Assembly (NCBI GenBank): GCA_035772735.1
Contig: JASDFA010000006.1
Coordinates: 12,542,001-12,606,000, forward strand
DNA length: 64,000 nucleotides
Direction: 5' to 3'
From: Datura wrightii
Lineage: Eukaryota; Streptophyta; Magnoliopsida; Solanales; Solanaceae
Numbering within the stretch: the stretch's first letter is position 1; every line of letters starts with the position of its first letter. Positions 14,701 to 22,596 of the stretch are shown one piece after another. Under the pieces are notes generated by a model. That model was not told where the DNA came from. It did no database searches and was given only the letters and a program-made list of their open reading frames with translations. The translations under genes and the position numbers were made by a program.

Positions 14701-17700
14701 AACAGCAAATAGAATGTGGTTAGATTAGTGTCAGACATGGGTACAGGGGTGGCAGGTTGGTGGCAGGCGGTCAGTGCCAAACTTGAATACAACTCCTAAC
14801 AACATATGATTGGTAGTGCTTGCTAGTCCATGTCAAATAGGACGCAATCATCCTTACCTTGAGTGGGTTTCTCTAATTGATAGAATGTTGAATCCACCTT
14901 TTTTTCTTTCTCTTTCCTCCCTTATTCTAAAAAGGATTTTTAAAAGAAACATGTTCCTAGTAATTGGACCTGAGAGCTGTGACAAAGCCTCAAGACCCAC
15001 AAGATGAGTATGTTTCAACATAGTGGCAGGCAGAAGTGTTGCTAATCCAACAAATTTCCTCGTGCATCCAAGGATATTTTGAAGATACCATTTACAGGTA
15101 CAAACCCTAACCTTCAATCATAATGATCGTACCTTCATTGATGAGACATTTCTTATGGTAACAATTTGAAGCTTTATAGATTATCCATTCTATAGAGTTT
15201 CTTAAACCTGAGGGTATTGGTTGTCCATAACCATAAGGACTTGCAAAAGAAATAAGTACCACAACTTTTCACTTTCTAATTGGGCGAATCATAATGCACC
15301 TCACAAGTTGCACAGATAACAACTACATCTATAAGTTGCTAGGACAAAACCTCTAAAGTTTTCAGGCCATCCCCAAGAACAAAAGAAAGTTTCCTCGGTT
15401 TGTTAATTTAAGGAAATGGGGAGATCGACAATGATGTAACACATCGTATAGGTGTGAGATGGACGAAATGGAGGCTCGCCTCCGGAGTCTTGTGTGATAA
15501 GAAGGTACCATTTAAACTTAAAGGTAAGTTCTATAGAGTGGTGGTTAAGCCGACTATGTTGTATAGAGCGGAGTGTTGGCCAGTTAAAAACTCTCATGTT
15601 AGGAAGATGAGGGTTGCGGAAAAGAGGATATTGAGATGGATATATGGACATACTAGGAGTGATAAGATCAGGAATGAAGATATCTGGGACAAGGTAGGAG
15701 TGGCCTCTGTGGTGGACAAAATGAGGAAAGCGAGGCGGAGATGGTTCAGACATGTGAAGAGCAAATTCGCAGAGGCTGCAATGAGGAGGTGTGAGAGGTT
15801 GGCACTGCTGGGTTTAAAGATAAGCAGACCGAAGAAGTATTGAAAAGAGTTGATTAGACAGGATATGACGCATTTTCAGCTTACCTAGGATATGAACTTA
15901 AATAGGAGGATATGGAGATCGTGTATTAGAGTAGAAGGCAAGAAGATAGTTGAGCGCTATCTCCCTTTCTTGCAGGATAGGCTTGGTGGTAGTTTGGTGC
16001 CCTGTACTTTTCTCCTTTAGTAGTACTCACACAGTTTCTTGTCTTGCGATTTCGATTTCTGTTATAACTGATTGTTTCTTGTACTTTGGTTATTGCATTA
16101 TTTTGTTGTTGTTACTGTTCCTATTTCATGAATTCTATGTAATGCTTCCTCTAGTATCTTTTATGTCTTATTTTCTTCTGTATGTTCTTTGATTTACGCT
16201 ACCTGAACCGAGAGTCTTTCGGAAATAGACTCTCTACCTCAGTGAAGTAGGGTAAGATTTGTGTACACTCTGTCCTCCCCAAACCCCACCTGTGGGATTA
16301 CACTGGGTGTGTTGTTGTTTTGTATTAGGAATAAAATAATTTAAAAGGGAAAAGCCTGCATATGACATAAACTTAGAGACATAGGTGATTATACTTAGCT
16401 ACTAACCAGTTGAAGAACCATGGGGATACTCATATGCAAATGCTCCCATGTAGAAAGGTTATCCCCTGTCCATGTAGCAGCATACCTCTGGCTACCCAAA
16501 AACCCAGCCCGTGTGAGAACAAAAGGGCGTTTATTTCCATTAGCTAGCTTCATTCCTTCATAGGTTGATCTTGCCATGAGCATGCCATAAACCTTAAAAG
16601 GCAGCCAAGTCAATTATACGCATATTACATTATTAAGGTAAAGGAGCAGGGTATCATCTGCAAGCACATCAGTAGAGCTCTCTCTCACTCAGAGCTTCTA
16701 TAATGTTTTCACGTCCAACTTTCACAGAAAGCTACCACAGGAAAAGTAGGCATACATTGTGATAGTACGAATGATTCTGGCAACCTCCAAATTCAGGATC
16801 TCCCCTGTGAATATTGCTATCCGGCATTGTCTTTGTTACTGTCTGCAACAAAAAAAGACTCCGGTGAGAAAAGCAGTGCAACATTATAAGCTTTTTGAAG
16901 TTCTATAATCCACCTTAAAAATAGCTGGTTCATTCATGTCATTCCATATACCATCCACACCATTGGAAATGAAATCTTTAACTAGGTTAGCCCACCATGA
17001 CCGGGCTTTCGATTGAGTGAAATCCGGAAATACACAAGGCCCAGGCCACACATCACCTAAAGATGGAGATAAAAATATGACAAATCTGAAACTGTATACA
17101 AACTATAAAAAAGGAGGTTTAAACTATAGGATAAACACATACCAATAAAAGGCCTCCCATCTGCTGTTTGAACCCATACATCTGCTTCAGAACCACTATC
17201 ATAAGCAAAATATCCTTTTTCATACTTAATCCCTGGATCAAGCATCCAGATTGCTTTGAAACCTGATTGATGAAGCTCTTCCACAAGGGACTTTGGATCT
17301 GGAAAGCGCTCCTGACAACATGTCCAGAAAATTGTATAAGATGTGTCAATTTTGACATTGGTAAACAAAAACGGTCACCTTAGTTATCATAATTAGATAA
17401 AAATGAGAAAGAGGTGACAATATCTAATGTCAATGAAGTATAACCTGTTTAATATCAGATACCAAAAGCAAGCATTTCCATACACTCTCTAAAGATAATT
17501 TTGATAAGGACACTATAAACACAACAACAACAACATACCCAGTGTGATCACACAAGTGGGGTCTAGAGAGTGTGGGGTGTACACAAGACTTGATAAGGAC
17601 ACTATAAAAATTCATAAATGATGTCTATTTGTGAATACTAATTTTGCAAAAGAAAGTGCAAAGAATGGAGAAGGGAAGAGAAGCATCCAGCTGTGAACTT

Positions 17701-20700
17701 CCCAAGTAAGTTAAATATTCAAAAATGTAATGCTTTCCAGATAACTGGACAGTAGGAAATATGACATAGTTTACAACTTTAAGTAGCTTGCAGTCCCAAG
17801 AATGTAAAGCTAAGGTAATAGAAGAGAATAAAATTCTCTTCACGGAGTTTCAAGGAGAAGAACAAAAATCCTTTTCCCAGTTAACTGCTTTATGCATTAT
17901 TCCTTTTTGGATAGATAGGAATTTTATCAACAGAAACCAAATGAAATATATGGGTTGGAGGTGAGAGTTTTTGCTATTACATATATGAAGGAAATATTAG
18001 CAAGCAATCCCCTCCAGTCTAATTGCCTATAAGTTAATGCCAGGTCATGAACAAATAATGTCAACTGGCAGGAGATGGAAATTTTGATCAACAGTCTGAC
18101 AGATAGATTATTGACTTGGACTAACTGGCTGTAGAATCAATGATATCAGGATGAAGTAGAAAGATCGTGCCTTTTCAAATGTAAAACATCGAAAACCGTT
18201 CATATAGTCAATGTCCATCCATATGACATCACAAGGAATCTTCTTCTCCCGGAAGGTCCTTGCAATCTGCATGAAGTAACAAGCCACAATGAAATATTAG
18301 ATTAGAAGGCCAGATGCATACCTATCAAACATAGTAAAATGAGGAGGCAAAGCAAAGCTTTACATAATTGGAAGACAAGAACAGACAAATGAACAAAGCT
18401 TTGAAGTAAGGACAAAATAAGCTTGTATTCCCTAGCTGAGTATTAATCAAGTATTAGATCTCCCCTACTCCCCTCCCCCCCCCCCCCAAAACCCCAGTAG
18501 ACAGAAAGAACAATTAAACCACATTAATGGAGGGAAAAAGAAGATGATAAGAAAATTAGAAACAGTTGGTTGCAAAGGAAGAAAGACGAAAGAAAGGAAG
18601 AAAGTAAAGTGAATCCAGGTAGCCAGAGTAAAGTGACAAAGTATAAAAATGCAAAAGAAGCACAACTGAGGAGAGTAAGAGACTACTTCACATAAAGAAA
18701 TGACCATACCTCTCGAACACGAGCATCAGGCACATAGCTCCATCGACATTGGTGATAACCCAAGGACCACTTTGGAGGCATAAACACAGTTCCTGAGTCC
18801 AAATTACTGTGACTGTTACTTCGAACAAAGTAAGTACAATAAATGGGGAAAGTGAAAGTTCTGCGCTGGTTGGGAGGCAGTAGAAGAGTCTTTATTTTGA
18901 GCTTCATTATCCACAAGAACGAAGCAATAGGCTTAACAAAACTTCTCATAACATAAAATGCATCAAATATCACTAAAACAAATGAAGTGAGTTATTATCT
19001 CAAGAAAATGAGACATTCTGAGGTATGAAAAAAGCAGCTGCATAATGAATATAGGTTTACTAAGATCTCTCACTACATAAGATGCATCAGAAACCATTTA
19101 AATAACTCTGTCAAACAGAATTCAATTGCTTTATATTTAGATTGAGACCTGTGAGTAGGACTTTAAACACTTTTTGTTCAAATGAAGGTCATAAGAGCCG
19201 AAGTGAAAGACATCTCTCCTGGCCATTCCTTTCTACTCAAAAGTTTTAAAAAAAAAAAATCATTTTAAAGAGGACCTTGTATATGTCTGAGAAATGAAGC
19301 ATAATAGTGCAGAAACTTACCGATTGCATGAGAGAGAGATACAAGAACATCAATTGGTGAAGGAAATGGGCCAAATGTAATAACAGGATAGGATTGTCGA
19401 GTGATAAATCTTATACTGGATTCTTGTCGCAAGTCAATCTGCTCAAATGACAACAATCATTCAGTGACACATCAATTGTAGTTTAGTAAAGAATATGCTA
19501 ATAGATAGTTAGATACAAATGCATACATGCACACAAAGACAGACACAAACACATAGTTTCAAAAAAAGACAGACACAAACACATGTAAGTGCTTGAATGA
19601 GTGAAGGAAGTAGTGTAGCCATACCTCACAGCGGTGTGTTGTATCTGCCAGAACTCCAAGTGTCTCTCCACTGGGAAGAACAGCAAGCACCCACGGGTGT
19701 GATTGATACAAGGAGGTAGTTCCAGGACCATAACCCCATGCATCAGTATTCCATGTAAAAATCTGAAAATAAAAAAATTAAATCAGCAGGTGTTTTAACT
19801 CTGCTAACCATTTTCATCTTGTGATTTCCTCTTGGAAGGTCAAGTTTCTTCATAGGTCTTTTCTTTTCTTGTCTTTGTAGGTCTTTCTTATTATGCTTTA
19901 TTCCCGTCATTAGAAGGAACCAAGACCATACATTTGGTTCTTTAATTTGGTAAAGCACCAAATGATCACAAATACACTTATTTGATTTATATTTCATCAC
20001 CCACTCCAAAATCAACAATACAGACCAGTTTTAGCAAGTTGTCAACTGCTGATTGTTCACAGCTTAGGCTCTTTCCAGAAGTTCATTTATTATGTGTTAG
20101 AGACCACAGAACTTGAACTTCATTTCCAATTAATTTAAGGATTGTGTTAAAGGCGAGTGAAGCTCTTCCAAGATGTGCAGTATGCATGGTCGGCCGTCAC
20201 ATGATCTGATAGTCTCAAACAAAATACAACTTTCAACACCATAGTCCCTAATGTACATAACAACAGGCCTATGTGAGCTTGCTCACATTGCCCCTCCAAA
20301 TGCTAGATAAAGGAGGAGGGTTGCAGTAGGCTGGAAGCCAATATAAAGTAGATACTTCATGATGAATCCCCACAATCATGGTCAATGAGGATTCATATAC
20401 CCGACCCCGACTTGTTAGGGACTGAGGCTAGTTTTTATTGTTGTATAGTCCCTCAATGTACATGTTAAGGAGCGGAGCTACTCTTAGCTTCTGCAGTGAA
20501 AGGCTATAGGTTCAAGATACAGTTTTCTTATTGATATGTCATGAGATCAGACCGACAGTGTCATCAAAGTTTCAACTTGGAAGTAGCTTTTGACTGGTCT
20601 TTGTATTGAGCATAGTTTGTTCTCTATAAGCATAATTTCTTGAAATTCTTTTTCTCATTGCCTAAAATTCATAAACTATGATTAAAGAGAATTAGATAAG

Positions 20701-21873
20701 GTATAAGAGCATATAGAGAATATCTTGTCCAACAAAATTGTATTTTGAGACTCACCCTTTTCCCCGTTCTTTCGAGCTCACCACTAACCTCCCCAGTTCC
20801 GTAGAATGAGGTACCTGGTGGAAGCTTAATTGAATTTGAAATAATCTTCATCAATGACATAGTCAAAACTTCTTAATTATTAACATGAAGAGGAGATGCA
20901 GTGAACTGCCAGAGCGTGAAACTGTTACCTCGATAGTAACAATTTGTTGTCCCATGACACACTCAAAAGTAGGAATATATGATGGAACTTTATGGATAGT
21001 AATTATCGGTGTCTCCCTAACTTTTTGATTAACAAAGGAAAAACTCGGAAATGCTGCATTTCTATCATCTGCAGAGCAATCAAAACGAAAGACTCCTTCC
21101 TCCAAAATAGGTTCGAAAATCATGTTCCCGGTTATGGCATCTGACATTGCAGTTGTACCGTCTATTCCAGCCATCTTCGACACAACAAAACTTGCACTCT
21201 TATTGAAGCTCCTCCCTCTGCATGCGAAATAGTAGAATCAGCCTTTTGCCACAAAACATGTTTTTCATAGATTGTCATGCAATACTTGTCGCAGGAAAAC
21301 ATATTTAACAAGCAAAATTTCAATCCAGTCGAAACAAGAACTAAATTTAATTACTGGAGTAAAGAAAATATCCATCCAATTATCAGACTCAACAACTCAA
21401 TTGGAAACACTGGAACCAATGAAATTCAAGAAAATTCCACCACTTTGTTCAAACCCAAAAAGTGAAGCACAGAAACTCTCAACGATTGTCCTGTCAAATG
21501 ACTGGGGAATAAAGTTCTAAGCTTTCTAAGAATTGCATTCCAAAGATTTCAACTTCCAGTCAATCAAGAAAAGTGAATTCAAAATTCAAGTATCGATACA
21601 CAAACTCTTGCTTAACCAACCCCCATCAAATTTAACCAAATGGGACAAAAAAAGATCAAAACTTGAAAGTAAAATTAACCTGATTAAACGATGAAAGAAA
21701 GCTGTACTTGTAGAACTAAGCAGGCGAGTGCAATGCAAGAACTTTGGCTTCTTCTTCAAATTCAAAGACCTATTTGAAACCCTAGCATTGGGAAAGCAAG
21801 GAAAAATGGAGTGATAAAAAATGTGACACTTTTGTGATATGATGATGCCTTTTGGAAACTGTAGTTTGTCCAT
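2638..21873 (-). CDS. GH31 alpha-glucosidase, HGL1-like (C-terminus beyond window)
   Basis: Glycoside hydrolase family 31 enzyme, expected to release glucose from alpha-glucans; its plant relatives include Arabidopsis heteroglycan glucosidase HGL1. Twenty exons join with matching phases into 900 complete codons plus two bases. Residues 1-79 look like a transit peptide; about 130-240 form the N-terminal beta domain (PGTSFYGTGE); about 270-600 the (beta/alpha)8 barrel. Family motifs seen: WMDIDY (313-318), GIWNDMNEP with the expected nucleophile Asp425, WTGDN with the expected acid/base Asp506, and GPDIGGFAGN in exon 11. The C-terminal beta domains follow (EDDGDGYEY, VPWIGGRILSM). No stop or frameshift is visible, so the gene is probably functional. 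The last exons are not found in 1-2637 and must lie to the left. All introns are GT-AG except intron 6 (GC-AG), counting the transit exon as exon 0. Substrate and compartment are inferred. Confidence 0.93.
3301..3977. mobile_element. hAT-type non-autonomous element in intron 18
   Basis: 677-bp insertion bounded by an 8-bp direct duplication GTGTAAAG (3293-3300 and 3978-3985), the hAT size. The ends are imperfect inverted repeats (TAGGAGTGTGCAA at the left; the reverse complement of the right end starts TATGGTGCTTATCGG), followed by subterminal repeats of the AACCGAACCGA/TCGGTTCGGTT kind on opposite strands. There is no transposase. It lies wholly within the intron between exons 18 and 19. Confidence 0.75.
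4124..4279 (-). CDS. GH31 exon 18
   Basis: Codes SAKRIPDVETVSGHKGVELS, SGDWELKVVPWIGGRILSMD and HIPSG, with split codons at both ends. Acceptor AATTGCAG, donor GTATTG. Confidence 0.93.
4280..5305. other. Intron 17 of the GH31 gene
   Basis: AT-rich intron of 1,026 bp. I see no repeats, insertions or coding blocks in it. Confidence 0.8.
5306..5414 (-). CDS. GH31 exon 17
   Basis: 36 codons plus one base: LDAWGSDGEIIQLAMPSETD, ending EEKYRNRL-G. Acceptor TATCCAG, donor GTAAAC. Confidence 0.92.
5520..5713 (-). CDS. GH31 exon 16
   Basis: Two bases plus 64 codons: KAEGLLYEDDGDGYEYSQGG, VVTVQVSKTEGNWRRPNRRL, ending LLDKCAM. Acceptor TTTCAG, donor GTATGT. Separated from exon 15 by 2,177 bp that contain a LINE insertion. 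Confidence 0.93.
6009..6767 (+). mobile_element. 5'-truncated L1-type LINE in intron 15
   Basis: Plus-strand coding remnants match the C-terminal end of plant L1 reverse transcriptase ORF2, including the zf-RVT region (CYVCKKEDENPDHLFLHC, with the FTW...LNEACLTQ...N block before it), interrupted by frameshifts. The insertion is flanked by an 11-bp duplication AATTAAGAACC (5998-6008 and 6768-6778), and the 3' end is A-rich. It is antisense to the host gene. Confidence 0.8.
6779..7890. other. Rest of intron 15
   Basis: AT-rich intron sequence between the LINE and exon 15. A short CTAT-rich run occurs near 7,160. I see no other structure. Confidence 0.7.
7891..8011 (-). CDS. GH31 exon 15
   Basis: 40 codons plus one base: DLPALYLLGGSIIPVGPLYQ and DDLTLLIALDENG, the proximal C-terminal beta domain. 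Acceptor TTTTAG, donor GTAAAT. Confidence 0.93.
8106..8193 (-). CDS. GH31 exon 14
   Basis: One base plus 29 codons: QRDEELGTVHHKLPRGIWLS then FDFDDSHP. Acceptor TGAACAG, donor GTATTT. Confidence 0.9.
8194..9082. other. Intron 13 of the GH31 gene
   Basis: 889 bp, AT-rich, with A-runs near 8,730 and 9,005. No recognisable element seen. Confidence 0.7.
9083..9152 (-). CDS. GH31 exon 13
   Basis: Short exon, 22 full codons (PKDPELRKLENSFLLGPILI then YA) with split codons at both ends (Asp before, Ser after). Acceptor CTTGCAG, donor GTCTAA. Confidence 0.9.
9153..9543. other. Intron 12 of the GH31 gene
   Basis: 391 bp of AT-rich intron; nothing else recognisable. Confidence 0.75.
9544..9664 (-). 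CDS. GH31 exon 12
   Basis: 40 codons plus one base: LALERRYRLLPHIYTLFYLA then HTRGTTVAAPIFFA, the end of the barrel. Acceptor TTAACAG, donor GTAAAT. Confidence 0.93.
10029..10108 (+). mobile_element. 3' fragment of a TS-type tobacco SINE
   Basis: Carries the characteristic 3' module of the Solanaceae TS SINE: GGCCCTTCCCCGGACCCTGC, GCGCATAGTGGGA and GTGCACCGGGCTGCC followed by a T-rich run. Only the 3' end is present, within intron 11 (9665-10895), which otherwise shows nothing recognisable. Confidence 0.7.
10896..11063 (-). CDS. GH31 exon 11
   Basis: 56 codons starting GLSGQPLTGPDIGGFAGNAT and ending DHEPWSFGEE. It follows exon 10 in phase 0 across 5,343 bp of intron. Acceptor TATTCAG, donor GTCCAC (weak but GT). 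Confidence 0.95.
11601..12720 (-). mobile_element. L1-type LINE, 3' portion, in intron 10
   Basis: Minus-strand frames resemble plant L1 ORF2 C-terminal sequence: ...LRRIFLWEGN, KHISCYHESFQHVSFKIGSG, VKFWKDNSW, then FFWSVWNERNRRCFDG, ending in a 3' tail with CTTCATCAAAAAAA at about 11,601. Frameshifts break it into several frames. Confidence 0.7.
12721..13852 (+). mobile_element. Probable solo LTR or LTR relic between LINE parts
   Basis: GC-richer block with typical plant LTR wording (GTTTTGCGGACCGCATTC at the left, GGGACATGACA at the right), lying between two minus-strand LINE segments. No clear duplication was found, so its ends and class are uncertain. It includes the minisatellite at about 13,060-13,205. 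Confidence 0.4.
13060..13205 (+). repeat. Minisatellite-like array of GCATTGTGTATGCTTC units
   Basis: The unit GCATTGTGTATGCTTCTC and variants occur about seven times with irregular spacing (roughly 20-35 bp apart), separated by short variable spacers. Confidence 0.75.
13945..14130 (-). mobile_element. LINE-like coding fragment, probably ORF1
   Basis: A minus-strand frame reads ETSRWTKFAIMKACKAFGI and continues with KHDILGIILRMEERRK, resembling C-terminal segments of plant L1 ORF1. It has the same orientation as the LINE 3' portion at 11.6-12.7 kb and could be its remote 5' part, with most of ORF2 lost. Confidence 0.45.
14460..15405. other. Intron 10 sequence without recognisable element
   Basis: Moderately AT-rich sequence between LINE-like fragments. 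I see no coding block, terminal repeat or duplication. Confidence 0.6.
15410..16325 (+). mobile_element. RTE-type LINE, 5'-truncated, in intron 10
   Basis: The plus strand encodes the C-terminal end of an RTE-clade reverse transcriptase (RLASGVLCDKKVPFKLKGKF, VVVKPTMLYRAECWPVKNSH, RWIYGHTRSDKIRNEDIW), with a 129-codon open stretch at 15,454-15,843. It ends in the standard RTE 3' tail: GACTCTCTACCTCAGTGAAG, ACACTCTGTCCTCCCC, GGGATTACACTGGGTGTG, TTGTTGTTTTG. Confidence 0.8.
16407..16592 (-). CDS. GH31 exon 10 (acid/base)
   Basis: 62 codons: YGMLMARSTYEGM, RPFVLTRAGF, RYAATWTGDNLSTWEHL, ending VLQL. The Asp of WTGDN is the family acid/base position. The donor GTTAGT opens the 5.3-kb intron 10. 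Confidence 0.95.
16756..16842 (-). CDS. GH31 exon 9
   Basis: 29 codons, TVTKTMPDSNIHRGDPEFGG then CQNHSYYHN. Acceptor TTGCAG, donor GTATGC, phase 0. Confidence 0.93.
16914..17056 (-). CDS. GH31 exon 8 (catalytic nucleophile)
   Basis: Two bases plus 47 codons: VWPGPCVFPDFTQSKARSWW and GVDGIWNDMNEPAIFK. The Asp of WNDMNE is the family nucleophile position. Acceptor CTTTAG, donor GTGGAT. Confidence 0.95.
17143..17311 (-). CDS. GH31 exon 7
   Basis: 56 codons plus one base: ERFPDPKSLVEEL, GFKAIWMLDPGI, YFAYDSGS, VWVQTADGRPFIG. Acceptor GTTGTCAG, donor GTATGT. Confidence 0.95.
17312..18170. other. Intron 6 (GC-AG) of the GH31 gene
   Basis: 859 bp starting GCACGA on the minus strand and ending GTTGTCAG. 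It contains the 71-bp RTE tail at 17,520-17,590; the rest is plain AT-rich intron. Confidence 0.75.
17520..17590 (-). mobile_element. 71-bp RTE/SINE 3' tail with 18-bp target duplication
   Basis: The minus strand reads TGTGTACACC...GACCCCACTTGTG...CACTGGGTATGTTGTTGTTG, the same 3' module as the RTE element ending at 16,325. It is flanked by perfect copies of TGATAAGGACACTATAAA (17502-17519 and 17591-17608), so it is an extremely 5'-truncated retroposed copy. Confidence 0.85.
18171..18266 (-). CDS. GH31 exon 6 (GC donor)
   Basis: 32 codons with the WMDIDYMNGFRCFTF motif. The exon must end after GAA-AAG to join exon 7 (ERFPDP) in phase 0. The bases after it are GCACGA, so the donor is GC rather than GT, and no GT nearby keeps the family sequence. 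Confidence 0.9.
18267..18709. other. Intron 5 of the GH31 gene
   Basis: 443 bp; includes a 13-base C run (18475-18487) and purine-rich AAGAAAGGAAG repeats near 18,590. No element recognised. Confidence 0.7.
18710..18792 (-). CDS. GH31 exon 5
   Basis: Two bases plus 27 codons: VFMPPKWSLGYHQCRWSY, the conserved entry strand of the catalytic barrel. Donor GTATGG. Confidence 0.95.
18793..19320. other. Intron 4 of the GH31 gene
   Basis: 528 bp of AT-rich intron; nothing else recognisable. Confidence 0.75.
19321..19438 (-). CDS. GH31 exon 4
   Basis: 39 codons plus one base (DLRQESSIRF ... SHAI-G). The donor GTAAGT is a full consensus match. The split Gly codon is completed by exon 5. Confidence 0.95.
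19625..19762 (-). CDS. GH31 exon 3
   Basis: 46 codons beginning FTWNTDAWGYGPGTTSLYQS after an Ile codon and ending THRCE. Acceptor TTTTCAG, donor GTATGG, phase 0. Confidence 0.95.
20259..20444 (+). mobile_element. SINE-like or RTE-tail copy in intron 2
   Basis: 186-bp insertion ending CCCGACCCCGACTTGTTAGG GACTGAGGC TAGTTTTTATTGTTGT, a common Solanaceae RTE/SINE 3' end. It is flanked by ATAGTCCCTAATGTACAT (20241-20258) and the same word with one extra C (20445-20463), a target-site duplication. It lies in the 993-bp intron between exons 2 and 3. Confidence 0.75.
20756..20824 (-). CDS. GH31 exon 2
   Basis: 23 codons carrying PPGTSFYGTGEVSGE, the conserved N-terminal motif of the family. Acceptor AATTAAG, donor GTGAGT, phase 0 on both sides. 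Confidence 0.92.
20929..21217 (-). CDS. GH31 exon 1 with internal second start
   Basis: The acceptor is GCATGCAG at 21,218. The first 14 codons link the transit peptide to MAGIDGTT, whose ATG at 21,174 aligns with the usual start of cytosolic-type plant homologues. The exon continues through EPILEEGVFRFDCS and ends ...VTIE before GTAACA. The second ATG could give a form without the leader if transcription or translation starts late. Confidence 0.9.
21218..21679. other. Intron 0 separating the transit-peptide exon
   Basis: 462 bp, GTTAAT...GCATGCAG on the minus strand. No embedded element seen. Confidence 0.65.
21680..21873 (-). CDS. GH31 exon 0: putative plastid transit peptide
   Basis: The ATG at 21,873 opens 64 codons and the exon ends ATC-AG before a GTTAAT donor. 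The two spare bases join one base of exon 1 to make an Arg codon, and the frame continues into the enzyme. The peptide is rich in Ser, Arg, Lys and hydroxylated residues and poor in acids (NARVSNRSLNLKKKPKF, LLSSTSTAFF), as plastid transit peptides are. An in-frame TAA lies upstream. The exact start and the targeting are inferred; the exact phase fit supports a real coding exon. Confidence 0.7.
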
Positions 21874-22000
21874 ATATGGGTTCCTGAACCGAACCTCAAT
21901 AAATTATGAACAAAACAAAAAAGTTGCAGATTTAAAATGAGTAGTTTCATCACAAATAATGTGTGAATTGCTGATTAAAATGAGTACACTTTCGGACAGG
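21874..22000 (-). promoter_or_regulatory. Probable 5' leader / proximal upstream region of the GH31 gene
   Basis: AT-rich sequence just upstream of the first ATG. An upstream ATG at 21,953 opens a 63-codon frame that overlaps the main start in another frame and would act as a uORF if transcribed. I could not place a TATA box or transcription start with confidence. Confidence 0.35.
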
Positions 22001-22009
22001 CGATGTTAT

Positions 22010-22250
22010 TAGTTTGTTTCATAGGATAAGATTTGATAAATTCATTAAGAAAAAATTAATAAAAATAATAATATAATTTTATAATTTTTTAGAAATATAT
22101 AATAATAATTATTTTTATAAGTAGAATGACTTTAAGTATTAAGAATAGAATGAGAAAAATATGATCAATTATGTTTTGAATTTTAAAACTAGCAAGTATT
22201 TTAAAATAAATATTTTTAATATACCTAATAATTAAAATTGAACGGAGGGA
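22010..22250. mobile_element. Stowaway-like MITE copy, left end unclear
   Basis: The right end (TTGAACGGAGGGAAT) and the body (GATCAATTATGTTTTGAATT, AAACTAGCAAGTATTTT) resemble the MITE interrupted by gypsy B at 46,817-56,160. The left terminal repeat is not clear. Confidence 0.4.
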
Positions 22251-22596
22251 ATAGTTTTTTATCGATTTGTGAAGGCACTTTTTTAGCTTTGAACCCTTGG
22301 CATTAACCATTCAAGTTATGCATATTTTGGGTGGTTTTTAATTTAATATTTTTAAATTAATGATCTTTAATTTTTATTTAATATTTTAAATAATAAAAAT
22401 AGAATAAAAATATTAGATTAAAAAAATCGTAAGACAAATAAATTTGCAAGGCCAAAAAAAATTCACAAGCTATACGTTAGCCTAGAATGCACAAGTTAAC
22501 TATTGCTCCTATGCACAAGTTTCATATCGAACTTACTCCCCAAGGCATAAATTCATGCAATTGAACTTCTGCCTTCAATACATAAGTTCATTAACG

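Noticed and set aside
17520..17590. Short palindromic CACAC/GTGTG block as a regulatory site
   Set aside because: Better explained as an RTE 3' tail with an 18-bp duplication.
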